NCBI RefSeq assembly: GCF_002232035.1
Contig: NZ_NKXR01000001.1
Span: 309,396-373,395 of the forward strand
DNA from: Collinsella sp. TF06-26
GTDB lineage: Bacteria; Actinomycetota; Coriobacteriia; Coriobacteriales; Coriobacteriaceae
DNA length: 64,000 nucleotides
Direction: 5' to 3'
Made by a program: the position numbers and the translations under genes. A model generated the notes under the pieces. It searched no databases, was not told where the DNA came from, and worked only from the letters and a program-made list of their open reading frames with translations. Shown here piece after piece: positions 8,602 to 17,230 of the stretch; the first letter of the stretch is position 1; every line of letters begins with the position of its first letter.

Positions 8602-9147
8602 GTGTGGTATGTGATCCAGGTCATTAACGGTCGCGAAGACGTAATGCGCGAGCGCATTGAGCGCATGGTGCCGGCTGGCGCCATGCAGGAGCTCTTTTAT
8701 CCCCAATTTCAAACCGAGATCAAAGTACACGGCGAATGGGTCAATACGACCAAGCCGCTCTTTCCCGGTTATCTTATCTGCGATACGGCAGATCCCCGTA
8801 CTGTGCAACAGCATCTGCTGCGCATGGACGACTTTGCCCGGATGCTTTCGCAAGACGGTCAGTTTGTGCCGCTGGCAAAAGAAGAGGTCCAGCTTATTGG
8901 CGGCTTTACGCATAGGGGAGACCGCGTAGTGCCCATGAGCGAAGCCCTAAAAGACGGCGACCAGGTCGTAGTGACGGCAGGTCCGCTGCTGGGCCACGAG
9001 GGCCTTATCAAAACCATTAACAGACGCAAGAGCACTGCTTATTTGGAGCTCGATCTGTGCGGCCGACGCGTAACTACGCGCGTCGGCCTTGCCGTGTTAT
9101 CGGCCGAGCAGCGCGTAATGCGAAACCTTAATAAGGCGATCGCCTAG
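8602..9147 (+). CDS. loaP: NusG-family transcription antiterminator, LoaP-like
   Basis: Predicted specialised NusG paralogue that rides RNA polymerase through a long biosynthetic operon. The NGN domain starts with WYVIQVINGRE and continues through LFPGYLICD. The KOW domain carries DGDQVVVTAGPLLGHEG. Length about 181 aa is typical. Start choice: GTG 8602 lies 8 bases after CAAGGGGG and gives the usual MWYV start; GTG 8593 is an alternative. It heads the polysaccharide cluster and follows a highly structured leader, as known for LoaP, RfaH and UpxY systems. The gene name is by analogy. Confidence 0.8.
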   Translation: MWYVIQVINGREDVMRERIERMVPAGAMQELFYPQFQTEIKVHGEWVNTTKPLFPGYLICDTADPRTVQQHLLRMDDFARMLSQDGQFVPLAKEEVQLIGGFTHRGDRVVPMSEALKDGDQVVVTAGPLLGHEGLIKTINRRKSTAYLELDLCGRRVTTRVGLAVLSAEQRVMRNLNKAIA

Positions 9148-9199
9148 CTGCAGACGGTCGCCACACAGAACAGGGAGGATCCCCCGACCCGGGGACGAA

Positions 9200-9964
9200 G
9201 TGTTGGAAGAGAACGTGTCGGATAAAACAGAATATGAAACGGATGCGCCAGCGGGTGCGGCGCTGATTGCTCAGGCCATGGACCGACGTGAGGGCACCGG
9301 CCGCTACAGGGCCATGCAATCCATCATGGACTGGGATCGCTCGCGCCTAGCCTACCGCACCGTTAAGCGCGCGTTCGACATCGTGTTCAGCGGTGTTGTG
9401 CTCGTGGTCATCGCGATTCCCAGCCTGGTGCTCGCGGCACTCATCCGCCTGGAGAGCGAGGGCAGCCCCTTCTACAGCCAGATCCGCGTGGGACAGACCC
9501 GCCCCGACGGTAGCCTGACCACCTTCCGCATGTGGAAGTTCCGTTCCATGTACAAGGACGCCGACGAGCGTCTCGCCGAGTTCAAGGGGCAGAACGAGAT
9601 CGCTGGGGCCATGTTCAAGATGAGGGAGGACCCCCGCGTCACCAAGATCGGCAGGTTCATCCGCAAGCACTCCATCGACGAGTTCCCGCAGTTCCTGAAC
9701 GTGTTCCTGGGCCAGATGTCCGTCGTCGGCCCGCGCCCGCCGCTGCCGAACGAGGTGTCGGAGTACACGGAATACGACTTGCAGCGTCTTGCCGTGAAGC
9801 CTGGCATCACCGGCTGGTGGCAAGTCACTGAGCGTAACTCGACTGGATTCGACGGGATGGTCCGACGCGATCTGGAATATATAGCCAAACGAGGCATTTT
9901 CTTCGATTTCAAAATAATCCTACTCACAGTGATTGAGGTTGTTAGCGGAAATGGCGCTTGCTAA
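9200..9964 (+). CDS. Undecaprenyl-phosphate sugar phosphotransferase (initiating enzyme)
   Basis: Transfers the first sugar-1-phosphate to the lipid carrier for capsule or exopolysaccharide assembly. Only one hydrophobic helix is present (FDIVFSGVVLVVIAIPSL, about residues 55-78). It is followed by the bacterial sugar transferase domain with RMWKFRSMYKDAD, the catalytic-region DEFPQFLNVFLGQMSVVGPRP, and KPGITGWWQVTERN. The 254-aa form lacks the four-helix N-terminal half of WbaP-type enzymes. The start is GTG 9200; GTG 9215 is possible. The 3' end overlaps the next gene by 14 bases. Confidence 0.9.
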   Translation: MLEENVSDKTEYETDAPAGAALIAQAMDRREGTGRYRAMQSIMDWDRSRLAYRTVKRAFDIVFSGVVLVVIAIPSLVLAALIRLESEGSPFYSQIRVGQTRPDGSLTTFRMWKFRSMYKDADERLAEFKGQNEIAGAMFKMREDPRVTKIGRFIRKHSIDEFPQFLNVFLGQMSVVGPRPPLPNEVSEYTEYDLQRLAVKPGITGWWQVTERNSTGFDGMVRRDLEYIAKRGIFFDFKIILLTVIEVVSGNGAC

Positions 9965-10757
9965 AGAGACTATAGGGAATTACGAAGGCACCGGTTCAAC
10001 GGTTGATCTTCCCGGACGAGTCGAAGTCCTGGGCGCCCCCGTCGACCCCTGGACGATGGAGCAGACCGTCGAGGCGACCGATGCCCTCATCAAGGAGGGG
10101 CGCTTCGCTCATTTGATCGGCGTGAACGCCGACAAGTTGCTTCAGATGCGTGACGATCCCGAGATGGATGCGTGCGTGCGCCGCTGCGAAATCGTGAACG
10201 CCGATGGCGCCTCCATGGTCATGGCCGCCAAGAAGCTGGGCGTGGACTTGCCCGGGCGCGTGGCCGGCATCGACCTCATGTGGGAGCTGTGTGGGCTGGC
10301 CGAGCGTGAGGGGCACAGCGTCTACCTGCTGGGCGCCAAAGCCGAAGTGGTCGCAAAGACCGCCGAGGTACTGTCCGAGAGGTATCCCAATATGGTCCTT
10401 GCGGGCTACCGTGACGGCTACTTCGGCGAAGACGAGTTCGATGCCGTGGTCGCCGAGGTTGAACAGGCCGAGCCCGACATCGTGTTCGTGGGCATCACCT
10501 CGCCCAAGAAGGAACGCCTGATCGAGCGTTTCCGCGAGCTGGGCGCCAAGGGCGCTTTCGTGGGCGTGGGGGGTTCGTTCGACGTGGTCTCCGGCAACAT
10601 CCCGCGCGCCCCGATGTGGATGCAGCGCGCGAACCTGGAGTGGCTCTTCCGCATGATGCAGGAGCCCAAGCGCCTGGTGAAGCGCTACGTGGTCGGCAAC
10701 ACCCGTTTCTACATGCTTCTCCGCAAGGAGTCAAAGAGGAGCAAGGCCAATGACTAA
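9951..10757 (+). CDS. WecG/TagA/CpsF family glycosyltransferase (GT26)
   Basis: Predicted to add the second sugar (ManNAc-type in characterised members) to the lipid-linked intermediate. Seen: NADKLLQM, the NADGASMVMAAK motif, DLPGRVAGIDLM, and VGITSPKKERLIE near the expected catalytic-fold C-terminal half. ATG 9951 follows GCGGAA. A UDP-GlcNAc 2-epimerase is encoded directly downstream with an 8-base overlap, which would supply UDP-ManNAc and fits a ManNAc-transferase role. Confidence 0.88.
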   Translation: MALAKETIGNYEGTGSTVDLPGRVEVLGAPVDPWTMEQTVEATDALIKEGRFAHLIGVNADKLLQMRDDPEMDACVRRCEIVNADGASMVMAAKKLGVDLPGRVAGIDLMWELCGLAEREGHSVYLLGAKAEVVAKTAEVLSERYPNMVLAGYRDGYFGEDEFDAVVAEVEQAEPDIVFVGITSPKKERLIERFRELGAKGAFVGVGGSFDVVSGNIPRAPMWMQRANLEWLFRMMQEPKRLVKRYVVGNTRFYMLLRKESKRSKAND

Positions 10758-11859
10758 GAAGAAAGTAATGCTCGTCTTCGGCACCCGCCCGGAGGCAATC
10801 AAGATGTGCCCGCTCGTCAACGAGCTGAAGGCGCGCACGGATGAGTTCGAGACTGTGGTGACCGTGACCGGCCAGCACCGCGAGATGCTCGACCAGGTGC
10901 TGCGCGTCTTCGACGTGACTCCCGACCACGACCTTGCGATCATGAAGCCGGGCCAGACGCTGTTCGACGTGACGTGCGACGTGCTGCTCAAGCTCAGGGC
11001 CGTCCTCGAGGGCGAGAGGCCCGATGTCGTCCTGGTCCACGGAGACACCACGACCAGCTTCGCCGCGGCGCTCGCGTGCTTTTACCTTCAGATTCCCGTG
11101 GGCCACGTCGAGGCCGGCCTGCGCACGCACGACATCTACAGCCCCTGGCCGGAGGAGTTCAACCGCCAGGCGGTCGACATCGTGAGCGAGTACTACTTCG
11201 CCCCCACGGAGGCGAGCGAGCAGAACCTGCTCGACGAGGGCAAGCCGGTGTCAAAGATCTGGGTCACCGGGAACACCGGCATCGACGCCCTGCGCACCAC
11301 CGTGCGCGAGGGCTATACCAACCCCGAGCTCGACTGGGCGGAGGGCTCCCGTCTTATCCTCATCACGGCGCACCGCCGCGAGAACCTGGGCGAGCCCATG
11401 CACCGCATGTTCCGCGCCATCCGCCGCGTGATGGAGGAGCACCCCGACACCAAGGCAATCTACCCCATCCACATGAACCCACTCGTCCGCAAGGCGGCGC
11501 ACGAGGAGCTCGACGGCTTCGACCGCCTGCACATCATCGACCCGCTCGAGGTTCTCGACTTCCACAACTTCATGGCTGCGAGCCACCTCATCCTCACCGA
11601 CTCGGGCGGCATCCAGGAGGAGGCGCCGAGCCTGGGCAAGCCGGTGCTCGTCATGCGCGATACCACCGAACGTCCCGAGGGTGTGGCGGCCGGCACACTG
11701 AAGCTCGTGGGCACCGAGGAGGACGTCATTTACCGTGAGTTCAGCCGCCTGCTCTCTGACGAGTTTGAGTACGAGGCCATGAGCCACGCCTCCAACCCCT
11801 ACGGAGACGGGCATGCGAGCGAGCGGATTGCGGACGTGCTGGCAGGCCGGTCGCGATGA
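10750..11859 (+). CDS. wecB: UDP-N-acetylglucosamine 2-epimerase (non-hydrolysing)
   Basis: Interconverts UDP-GlcNAc and UDP-ManNAc. Seen: the N-terminal VFGTRPEAIKMCPLV, HGDTTTSFAAALAC, GHVEAGLRTHD, ITAHRRENLG, and DSGGIQEEAPSLGKPVLVMR. At 369 aa it is full length. The codon use is strongly GC-biased like the flanking housekeeping genes, unlike the genes after 16.5 kb. It probably supplies ManNAc for the preceding GT26 enzyme. Confidence 0.96.
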   Translation: MTKKKVMLVFGTRPEAIKMCPLVNELKARTDEFETVVTVTGQHREMLDQVLRVFDVTPDHDLAIMKPGQTLFDVTCDVLLKLRAVLEGERPDVVLVHGDTTTSFAAALACFYLQIPVGHVEAGLRTHDIYSPWPEEFNRQAVDIVSEYYFAPTEASEQNLLDEGKPVSKIWVTGNTGIDALRTTVREGYTNPELDWAEGSRLILITAHRRENLGEPMHRMFRAIRRVMEEHPDTKAIYPIHMNPLVRKAAHEELDGFDRLHIIDPLEVLDFHNFMAASHLILTDSGGIQEEAPSLGKPVLVMRDTTERPEGVAAGTLKLVGTEEDVIYREFSRLLSDEFEYEAMSHASNPYGDGHASERIADVLAGRSR

Positions 11860-12965
11860 TTCGGGTCCTGCACATCATTCAACAGCTAGGGCCCGGAAGG
11901 GGCGGGGTGAGGACCTTCGTCTCCACGATGCTCGATTGCCCGGCTCCCGATATCGAGCAGAGCGTGCTATCGGTGGGAAGAGTCGAAGGGGATAGGTTCG
12001 GAGAGCGATTCTTCGGTCCTTTAATCGATAGCTACAGCCCTCTACTGGTTGGCACTCTTGGGGCGAAGCGCCTTGGCGCTTTTCTATCGAAGCACCGTTT
12101 CGATATCGTTCAGATTCACACGAACAATGCGCTCGGCTTCGTCTTCGCCTCTGAGGCCAAAAAGGCCGGAGTTCCCTCGCGCATCGTGCACTGCCATAAC
12201 AGCGCGCTTGGCAGCACCTCGCGTTTGAAGAATATGGTCAACGTGGCAATGATAGAGAGGTTTCTCCCGTCGGCGAGTGAGCGTTGGGCATGCAGCGAGG
12301 TCGCAGGTGAATATCTCTTTCAGGGCGCTGGCTATGCCTTGGTGCACAACGGGGTCGATTCCGATAAATTCCGATTCTCGTCCTCTGACCGGGCTGCCGT
12401 TAGACATCGGCTTGGGATCCCGTGCTATGCCACCGTCATTGGGTTTGTTGGGGCGGGCATTCCTGCGAAAAACACCCTGCGTGCCCTCGATATCTTCAAT
12501 CAGCTGCGCTCCAGTGAGGCCGATTCCCGCCTTCTGCTCTTCGGCCAAGCCGAGGAACTTCCCCTTGCGAAGGAGAAGGCGGATAAATTGGGGCTGGGCG
12601 AATCGGCGGTTTTCATCGGTACCGTTGACGATATCTGGAGGTACTACAGCGCCATGGATGCGCTGCTTGCCCCCTCTTTCCATGAGGGGCTACCGATTGC
12701 CTTCATTGAAGCCCAGGCAAATGGACTGCCCATCCTCAGCTCTGACGCGGTTACCCAAGAGGCCGATCTGACGGGCCTTCTCAAGCGCGCAGCACTTTCG
12801 CTTTCCGACAAGGAGTGGGCTGATTTGCTGGTAACCTGCGCCGGCAAAAGGGAACTCACTGCCGAGACGGACTATGTTCCGTTTCTCGATAAAGCGGGTT
12901 ACACCACGAGGTCGCTCTACGAGCAGCTCTCTGATCGCTATAGGAATATGACTAAAGGGGCGTAA
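11856..12965 (+). CDS. Glycosyltransferase, GT4-like
   Basis: GT-B fold transferase of 369 aa. Seen: N-terminal HIIQQLGPGRGGVRTFVST (glycine-rich acceptor loop), a central GFVGAGIPAKNTLRALDIF, and the GT4 donor-site region ending in LAPSFHEGLPIAFIEAQANGL (the E-x7-E motif). It starts in an ATGA overlap with the epimerase stop. Sugar specificity cannot be read from sequence. Confidence 0.87.
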   Translation: MIRVLHIIQQLGPGRGGVRTFVSTMLDCPAPDIEQSVLSVGRVEGDRFGERFFGPLIDSYSPLLVGTLGAKRLGAFLSKHRFDIVQIHTNNALGFVFASEAKKAGVPSRIVHCHNSALGSTSRLKNMVNVAMIERFLPSASERWACSEVAGEYLFQGAGYALVHNGVDSDKFRFSSSDRAAVRHRLGIPCYATVIGFVGAGIPAKNTLRALDIFNQLRSSEADSRLLLFGQAEELPLAKEKADKLGLGESAVFIGTVDDIWRYYSAMDALLAPSFHEGLPIAFIEAQANGLPILSSDAVTQEADLTGLLKRAALSLSDKEWADLLVTCAGKRELTAETDYVPFLDKAGYTTRSLYEQLSDRYRNMTKGA

Positions 12966-12966
12966 T

Positions 12967-13842
12967 ATGACGACCGAGTATTTATCCATGCAAGAGGTGA
13001 AAGCTGCCGAGCTGCGCCTCCTTCGCATTTTCGACTGCTATTGTCGAGAGAACAATCTGCGATATTCGCTGGGTTCCGGCACTCTTCTCGGTGCGGTTAG
13101 GCACAAGGGGTTCATTCCCTGGGATGATGATATCGATGTCGTCATGCCCGTTGAGGACTACAGGAAGTTTCTGGCTGCCTTCGTCTCCCGTGCTGGTGCG
13201 GAGCAATCCCATGTTGGGCTTGCCAGTCAGCTGAACCTTAAAGGTTCAGCTGCAATTCCTTTTGAAAAACTGGTGGATACCAGCATTGAGGTAAAGTCTG
13301 CATTCATTGCAGAGGGAATCCGCGAATATGTGTGGATCGATATCTTTCCGATTGTTTCTTTCGAAAGTGAAGCCGAAGCCAGCAAAGCCTGGGATGCAGC
13401 AGTTCGTTATAAGTACCTTTTCCAAGCATCAAGATGGAGCTCGGGGCAGCCAGGAGTTACTGGCTGCTTCAAAACCGTCTTCGGCACGATTGCCAAGCAC
13501 ACCCCTCTGCAACAGTGGGCTCTCGGTAAGCTAAGAACGATGACGGATAACGGTTGCTTTTCGACTATCGGCACTGCTGCCAATCTGGCTTGGGCGGTCA
13601 GCCAGTCGCTGGAGGTTTTCCCCGCGAGCCTGTTTAACAACTTGGTTGAATACGAATTCGAAAACGAACAGTTCTTTGGCTTTGGGGATGCGGACCGCTA
13701 TCTCTCGATAATGTACGGGGACTATATGTCACTTCCGCCTGCCGACAAGCGTATTGCGCATGAGTTGAAGGCCTGGCGCGTCAGCGTTTCCAGCGACTTC
13801 GACTCTACAAGTAGCGGAAGCACCGATGAACAAAATTGCTAA
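12967..13842 (+). CDS. licD: LicD-family phosphotransferase
   Basis: LicD enzymes move a phospho-alcohol, classically phosphocholine from its CDP form, onto a cell-surface glycan. Seen: YSLGSGTLLGAVRHKGFIPW followed directly by the DDDIDVVMP acidic motif, the hallmark of this NTase-fold family, then VWIDIFPI. The length (291 aa) is normal. It is one base downstream of the GT4 gene. A cytidylyltransferase domain encoded at 24351 in the same locus could make the CDP-linked donor. Confidence 0.9.
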   Translation: MTTEYLSMQEVKAAELRLLRIFDCYCRENNLRYSLGSGTLLGAVRHKGFIPWDDDIDVVMPVEDYRKFLAAFVSRAGAEQSHVGLASQLNLKGSAAIPFEKLVDTSIEVKSAFIAEGIREYVWIDIFPIVSFESEAEASKAWDAAVRYKYLFQASRWSSGQPGVTGCFKTVFGTIAKHTPLQQWALGKLRTMTDNGCFSTIGTAANLAWAVSQSLEVFPASLFNNLVEYEFENEQFFGFGDADRYLSIMYGDYMSLPPADKRIAHELKAWRVSVSSDFDSTSSGSTDEQNC

Positions 13843-14302
13843 GGCGCTTAAATGGGGCGCTTCCGCCCTACGGGTTGCCAAGATGTGCGTTGTGGCCGGA
13901 AATTGGCTCAAGATCGCCTCAGGCAAACCATTGTACCTGGGCAAGGGTGCACGAGTGATATTGGGCGAAGGCGCAACTCTAGTACTGGAAGGCGGCGTTT
14001 ACATGAACGAGGGCTGCCGCGTGACGGCAGTCCAATCCGCCCTCATCGGTGCAAACACGATCTTTGGTCCTAATGTCCAGATTTACGACCACAACCACGA
14101 ATTCGACTGCAGAGGGGTTAGCTCAAAGTTAACCTACGCGCCGGTTTCGATTGGTCAGCATTGTTGCCTTTGCGCTAATGCAGTCGTTAAGCGCGGTTCC
14201 TCGATTGCGTGCCGCCCTCTCGTCTCGGAGAACCCTGTTGTCACGTGCGACCTTACCGAGTCGGGCGCGCTGTACGCCGGTGCGCCCGCTCGATTGGTAT
14301 AG
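13826..14302 (+). CDS. Hexapeptide-repeat acyltransferase (short)
   Basis: 158-aa left-handed beta-helix protein, probably an O-acetyltransferase acting on a sugar. Hexapeptide repeats run from about residue 38 (VILGEGATLVLEGGVYMNEG) to IGANTIFGPNVQIYDH, and the usual catalytic-type His lies in DHNHEFD. The C-terminal end GALYAGAPARLV matches the family. It overlaps licD by 17 bases. Confidence 0.85.
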   Translation: MNKIAKALKWGASALRVAKMCVVAGNWLKIASGKPLYLGKGARVILGEGATLVLEGGVYMNEGCRVTAVQSALIGANTIFGPNVQIYDHNHEFDCRGVSSKLTYAPVSIGQHCCLCANAVVKRGSSIACRPLVSENPVVTCDLTESGALYAGAPARLV

Positions 14303-14329
14303 AGATACGACTAGGAAGCCTTCTTAAAC

Positions 14330-15367
14330 GTGGATCAAAAGCTGAACATAACCCTTATCGTGCCCGTGTACAACGTTAGGCGCTACCTCGAGCAGTGCGT
14401 CCGCTCAATTCTTGAACAGTCGTATTCAGTTTTCGAGGTGTTGCTCGTCGACGACGGGTCGACCGACGGGTCGGGCGAGCTGTGTGATCGACTCTCCTCT
14501 GAGAACGATTGCGTGCGGACAGTGCATAAGGAGAACGCGGGGTTGGGTTTCGCGCGTAACACGGGGCTTGACAACTTGTGCCCTGAGTCAACGCACGTAA
14601 TGTTCGTGGACTCGGATGACTGGCTCGAATCCGACATGGTTGAGACGTTAGCCCGAGCCATTGAGGACACCGGGGCGGATTGTGTTCTGGGCGGTTTCAC
14701 CAAGCGAGATGATAAAGGAAGTCCCCAGTTTGAGTTCAAACTCGAGGATGCCGTGTGGGAGGGCGACGAGCTAGCAAAGAGGTTTATACCCCGCGTATGC
14801 GGCAGCTCCCCCGAGATGTCCGATTCGATTCCAATGTCGGTATGTTCGTCTATTTTCGCAACAAGGAACATAAACGAACATATCCTGCGCTTTCCCTCGG
14901 AGCGCGAGGTAATTAGCGAAGACTTCGTCTTTAAATACAAGTACCTCAGGACTAGCAACAAGGTAGTGACGACGAGCAACGTGGGGTATTCGTACCGCAC
15001 GAACCTTTCGTCACTTACCACTTCGTATAGACCAGATCGCTTCGACGCCAGTCTTTTTTTCTACGACTACGCTCTTCGACTCGTGGCGGACTCGCCCTCG
15101 GAATCGGAATGCGTTTTGAGATTAAAAAAGACCTTATTTATCAATATGAAGATGTGCATCTCGCAGGAAGTGCCTCGCGTAAGCGGTAAGAGCCGCCGCG
15201 ACGCCTGCCGCGCCATTCACAATATGGCGGGCGACGAACGCCTGATGAAAGTGATTAATGACTACCCATGCGAGAGACTCCGCTTTAAGCAGAAGGTCTT
15301 CGTGCAGTTGCTGAGGCACCAGGCCGCAAACGTTCTCTACATGGCTGCGGTTAAGGGGGTCATCTAG
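14330..15367 (+). CDS. Glycosyltransferase family 2
   Basis: GT-A transferase, 345 aa. Seen: LIVPVYNVRRYLEQCVRSIL, LLVDDGSTDGSGELCD, a GLGFARNTGLD stretch and the metal-binding VDSDDWLE. The last ~125 residues are helical and are repeated in a broken downstream copy at 16114-16502. The start is GTG 14330. The gene is followed 15 bases later by a hexapeptide acyltransferase; the two form the unit that was duplicated. Confidence 0.9.
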   Translation: MDQKLNITLIVPVYNVRRYLEQCVRSILEQSYSVFEVLLVDDGSTDGSGELCDRLSSENDCVRTVHKENAGLGFARNTGLDNLCPESTHVMFVDSDDWLESDMVETLARAIEDTGADCVLGGFTKRDDKGSPQFEFKLEDAVWEGDELAKRFIPRVCGSSPEMSDSIPMSVCSSIFATRNINEHILRFPSEREVISEDFVFKYKYLRTSNKVVTTSNVGYSYRTNLSSLTTSYRPDRFDASLFFYDYALRLVADSPSESECVLRLKKTLFINMKMCISQEVPRVSGKSRRDACRAIHNMAGDERLMKVINDYPCERLRFKQKVFVQLLRHQAANVLYMAAVKGVI

Positions 15368-15382
15368 ATTGGAGACGCGAAC

Positions 15383-16078
15383 ATGGCTTTGAGAGACGTG
15401 GTGAGGAAGGTTTACAACAAGCTCCTCGTGAACAACGAGGGGTACTTGAAGTACCTGCGTTCACGCGGTGTCACTATTGGTGAGGACGTCACGTTCCATT
15501 GCCCCGGCGACACGCACGTCGACATCACCGACCCGCACCTTCTGACAATCGGCGACCACGTTAACCTCACGGGGCCCATTACTATCCTGACTCATGACTA
15601 CGGCTGGTCCGTAGTCAAGGGCAAAACGGGTGAGATCCTGGGCAATGAGAAGCCAGTCACCATTGGCAACAACGTTTTCGTCGGGTGGGGCGCCACTATC
15701 CTTTGCGGCACGACCATCGAGAACAATGTGATTATCGGTGCCCATGCCGTGGTGAGCGGTCATATAGAAGGTGATTCTGTCTGGGGAGGGGTGCCCGCTC
15801 GGCGAATCTGTTCATTGGAACACTACCGGGAAAAGCGAGCCTCAGCTCAGGTCGAAGAGGCCAAGGAGTACGTGCAGCTCTTCCGTGCGAGGAGGGGCCG
15901 CGATCCCAAGCCCGAGGAGATTCGCGAGTACTTTCCGCTATTCGCAGACCCCGAGAATCTCTGCGGCGTGCATGAGTCGCAGACGAGGCTGATGGGGACG
16001 TGTGAGGAGAGTTTGAAGTGGATGAAGGGCGCTAAGCAATACGAGGATTTCATCGCCTTCATCGATGACTGCAAATAA
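15383..16078 (+). CDS. Hexapeptide acyltransferase, copy A
   Basis: 231-aa sugar O-acyltransferase. Seen: VDITDPHLLTIGDHVNLTGP, the ILTHDYGW stretch with a likely catalytic His, TIGNNVFVGWGATILCG, and VIIGAHAVVSG, then an unusual C-terminal extension of about 80 residues starting at SLEHYREKRASAQ. That tail is shared only with copy B at 16518, showing that the two are paralogues. ATG 15383 is preceded by TTGGAGAC. Confidence 0.87.
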   Translation: MALRDVVRKVYNKLLVNNEGYLKYLRSRGVTIGEDVTFHCPGDTHVDITDPHLLTIGDHVNLTGPITILTHDYGWSVVKGKTGEILGNEKPVTIGNNVFVGWGATILCGTTIENNVIIGAHAVVSGHIEGDSVWGGVPARRICSLEHYREKRASAQVEEAKEYVQLFRARRGRDPKPEEIREYFPLFADPENLCGVHESQTRLMGTCEESLKWMKGAKQYEDFIAFIDDCK

Positions 16079-16113
16079 AGGGTGCTCGTCCTTGACTTTC
16101 AGAAAGGATGGCT

Positions 16114-16502
16114 GTGTGGGGTATTCGTATCGCACCAGCCCCTCGTCTCTCACCACCTCGTACAGGCCGGATCGCTTTGACGCCAGTCTTTTCTTCAACA
16201 ACTACGCTCTTCGACTCGTGACGGGCTCGCCCTCGGAAACAGAATGCGTTTTGAGATTAGAAAAGCCCCTATTTATCAATATGAAGACGTGCGTCTCGCA
16301 GGAAGTTCCTCGCGTTAGTGACAAAAGCCGACGAGATGCCTGCGATGCCATTCGAAGAATGGCGAGCGATGATTGCATGTTGAAGGTAATTAGCGGCTAC
16401 CCATGCGAGAGACTCGGCATAACACAAAGAGCTTTTGTGGAACTGCTGAGGCGGCGGACCGTGAGTGTTCTATATTTGGCCGCTTCATATGGTGTTTTCT
16501 AG
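16114..16502 (+). pseudogene. Duplicated C-terminal fragment of the GT2 gene
   Basis: The frame reads GYSYRTSPSSLTTSYRPD onward and matches the last ~125 residues of the GT2 protein at 14330 (same RPDRFDASLFF, ISQEVPRVS-type and YPCERL segments). It lacks the whole catalytic domain. An ATG at 16065 inside the end of copy A could let a 145-aa peptide be translated, but no GT activity is possible. It is the leading edge of a 1.1-kb tandem duplication. Confidence 0.85.
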
Positions 16503-16517
16503 ATTGGAGGCGTGAAC

Positions 16518-17228
16518 ATGGCTTTAATTAATGGACTTAAGTATTTATACAATTCTATTTTCCTCAATAACGATTTACTGATTAGCCGCTTGAGAAAATT
16601 GGGTGTTGCCATTGGGGACGATGTGACTTTTTACTGCCCCAAAGAAATGACGGTTGATATTCAAAATCCACATCTGATCACTATCGGTGACCATGTAAAG
16701 ATTACGGGCCCATCTACAATCCTGACGCATGATTATTCTTGGGGAGTAATTAAAGGAAAAACTGGGGAGGTTTTAGGCAACCAAAAACATGTGACCATAG
16801 GTAACAACATTTTCATTGGTTGGGGTGCCACAATCTTGTGCGGTACGACAATCGAGGACAACGTGATCGTCGGTGCACACTCCGTCGTAAGTGGAAGGCT
16901 TGAACACGACTCTGTTTATGCAGGCGTTCCAGCAAAGAAGGTTTGCTCATTAGAGTGCTACCGTGAGAAGCGCGCGTCAGCTCAGCTGGAAGAGGCGAAA
17001 GACTACGTAGTCCGTTTTCGTCGCCGTTTCGGGCGCGATCCTCGTGCAGACGAAATGAGGGAGTATTTCTTTTTGTGGGCCACTCCTGATCGACTTAACG
17101 ACAGCTATGTTTTTCAAATGAGCCTCATGGGGACTTACGATAAAAGCGAAGCGATTTTGGCAACCCCGAGACAATTTAATAGCTTTGAGCAGTTTCTTGC
17201 CTACTGCGACAATGCCGAAGTTGAGTAA
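16518..17228 (+). CDS. Hexapeptide acyltransferase, copy B
   Basis: Paralogue of the gene at 15383, colinear along its whole length, including the C-terminal tail beginning SLECYREKRASAQLEEAKDY. Hexapeptide core: TIGNNIFIGWGATILCG and VIVGAHSVVSG. ATG 16518 has TTGGAGG seven bases upstream; GTG 16512 is too close to it. It is AT-richer than copy A, so the copies have diverged or one was replaced by recombination. Confidence 0.87.
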   Translation: MALINGLKYLYNSIFLNNDLLISRLRKLGVAIGDDVTFYCPKEMTVDIQNPHLITIGDHVKITGPSTILTHDYSWGVIKGKTGEVLGNQKHVTIGNNIFIGWGATILCGTTIEDNVIVGAHSVVSGRLEHDSVYAGVPAKKVCSLECYREKRASAQLEEAKDYVVRFRRRFGRDPRADEMREYFFLWATPDRLNDSYVFQMSLMGTYDKSEAILATPRQFNSFEQFLAYCDNAEVE

Positions 17229-17230
17229 CT

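Noticed and set aside
16065..16502. Functional 145-aa protein in the duplicated GT2 tail
   Set aside because: It is only the C-terminal part of a glycosyltransferase with no catalytic domain; the reading frame survives by chance or recency of the duplication.
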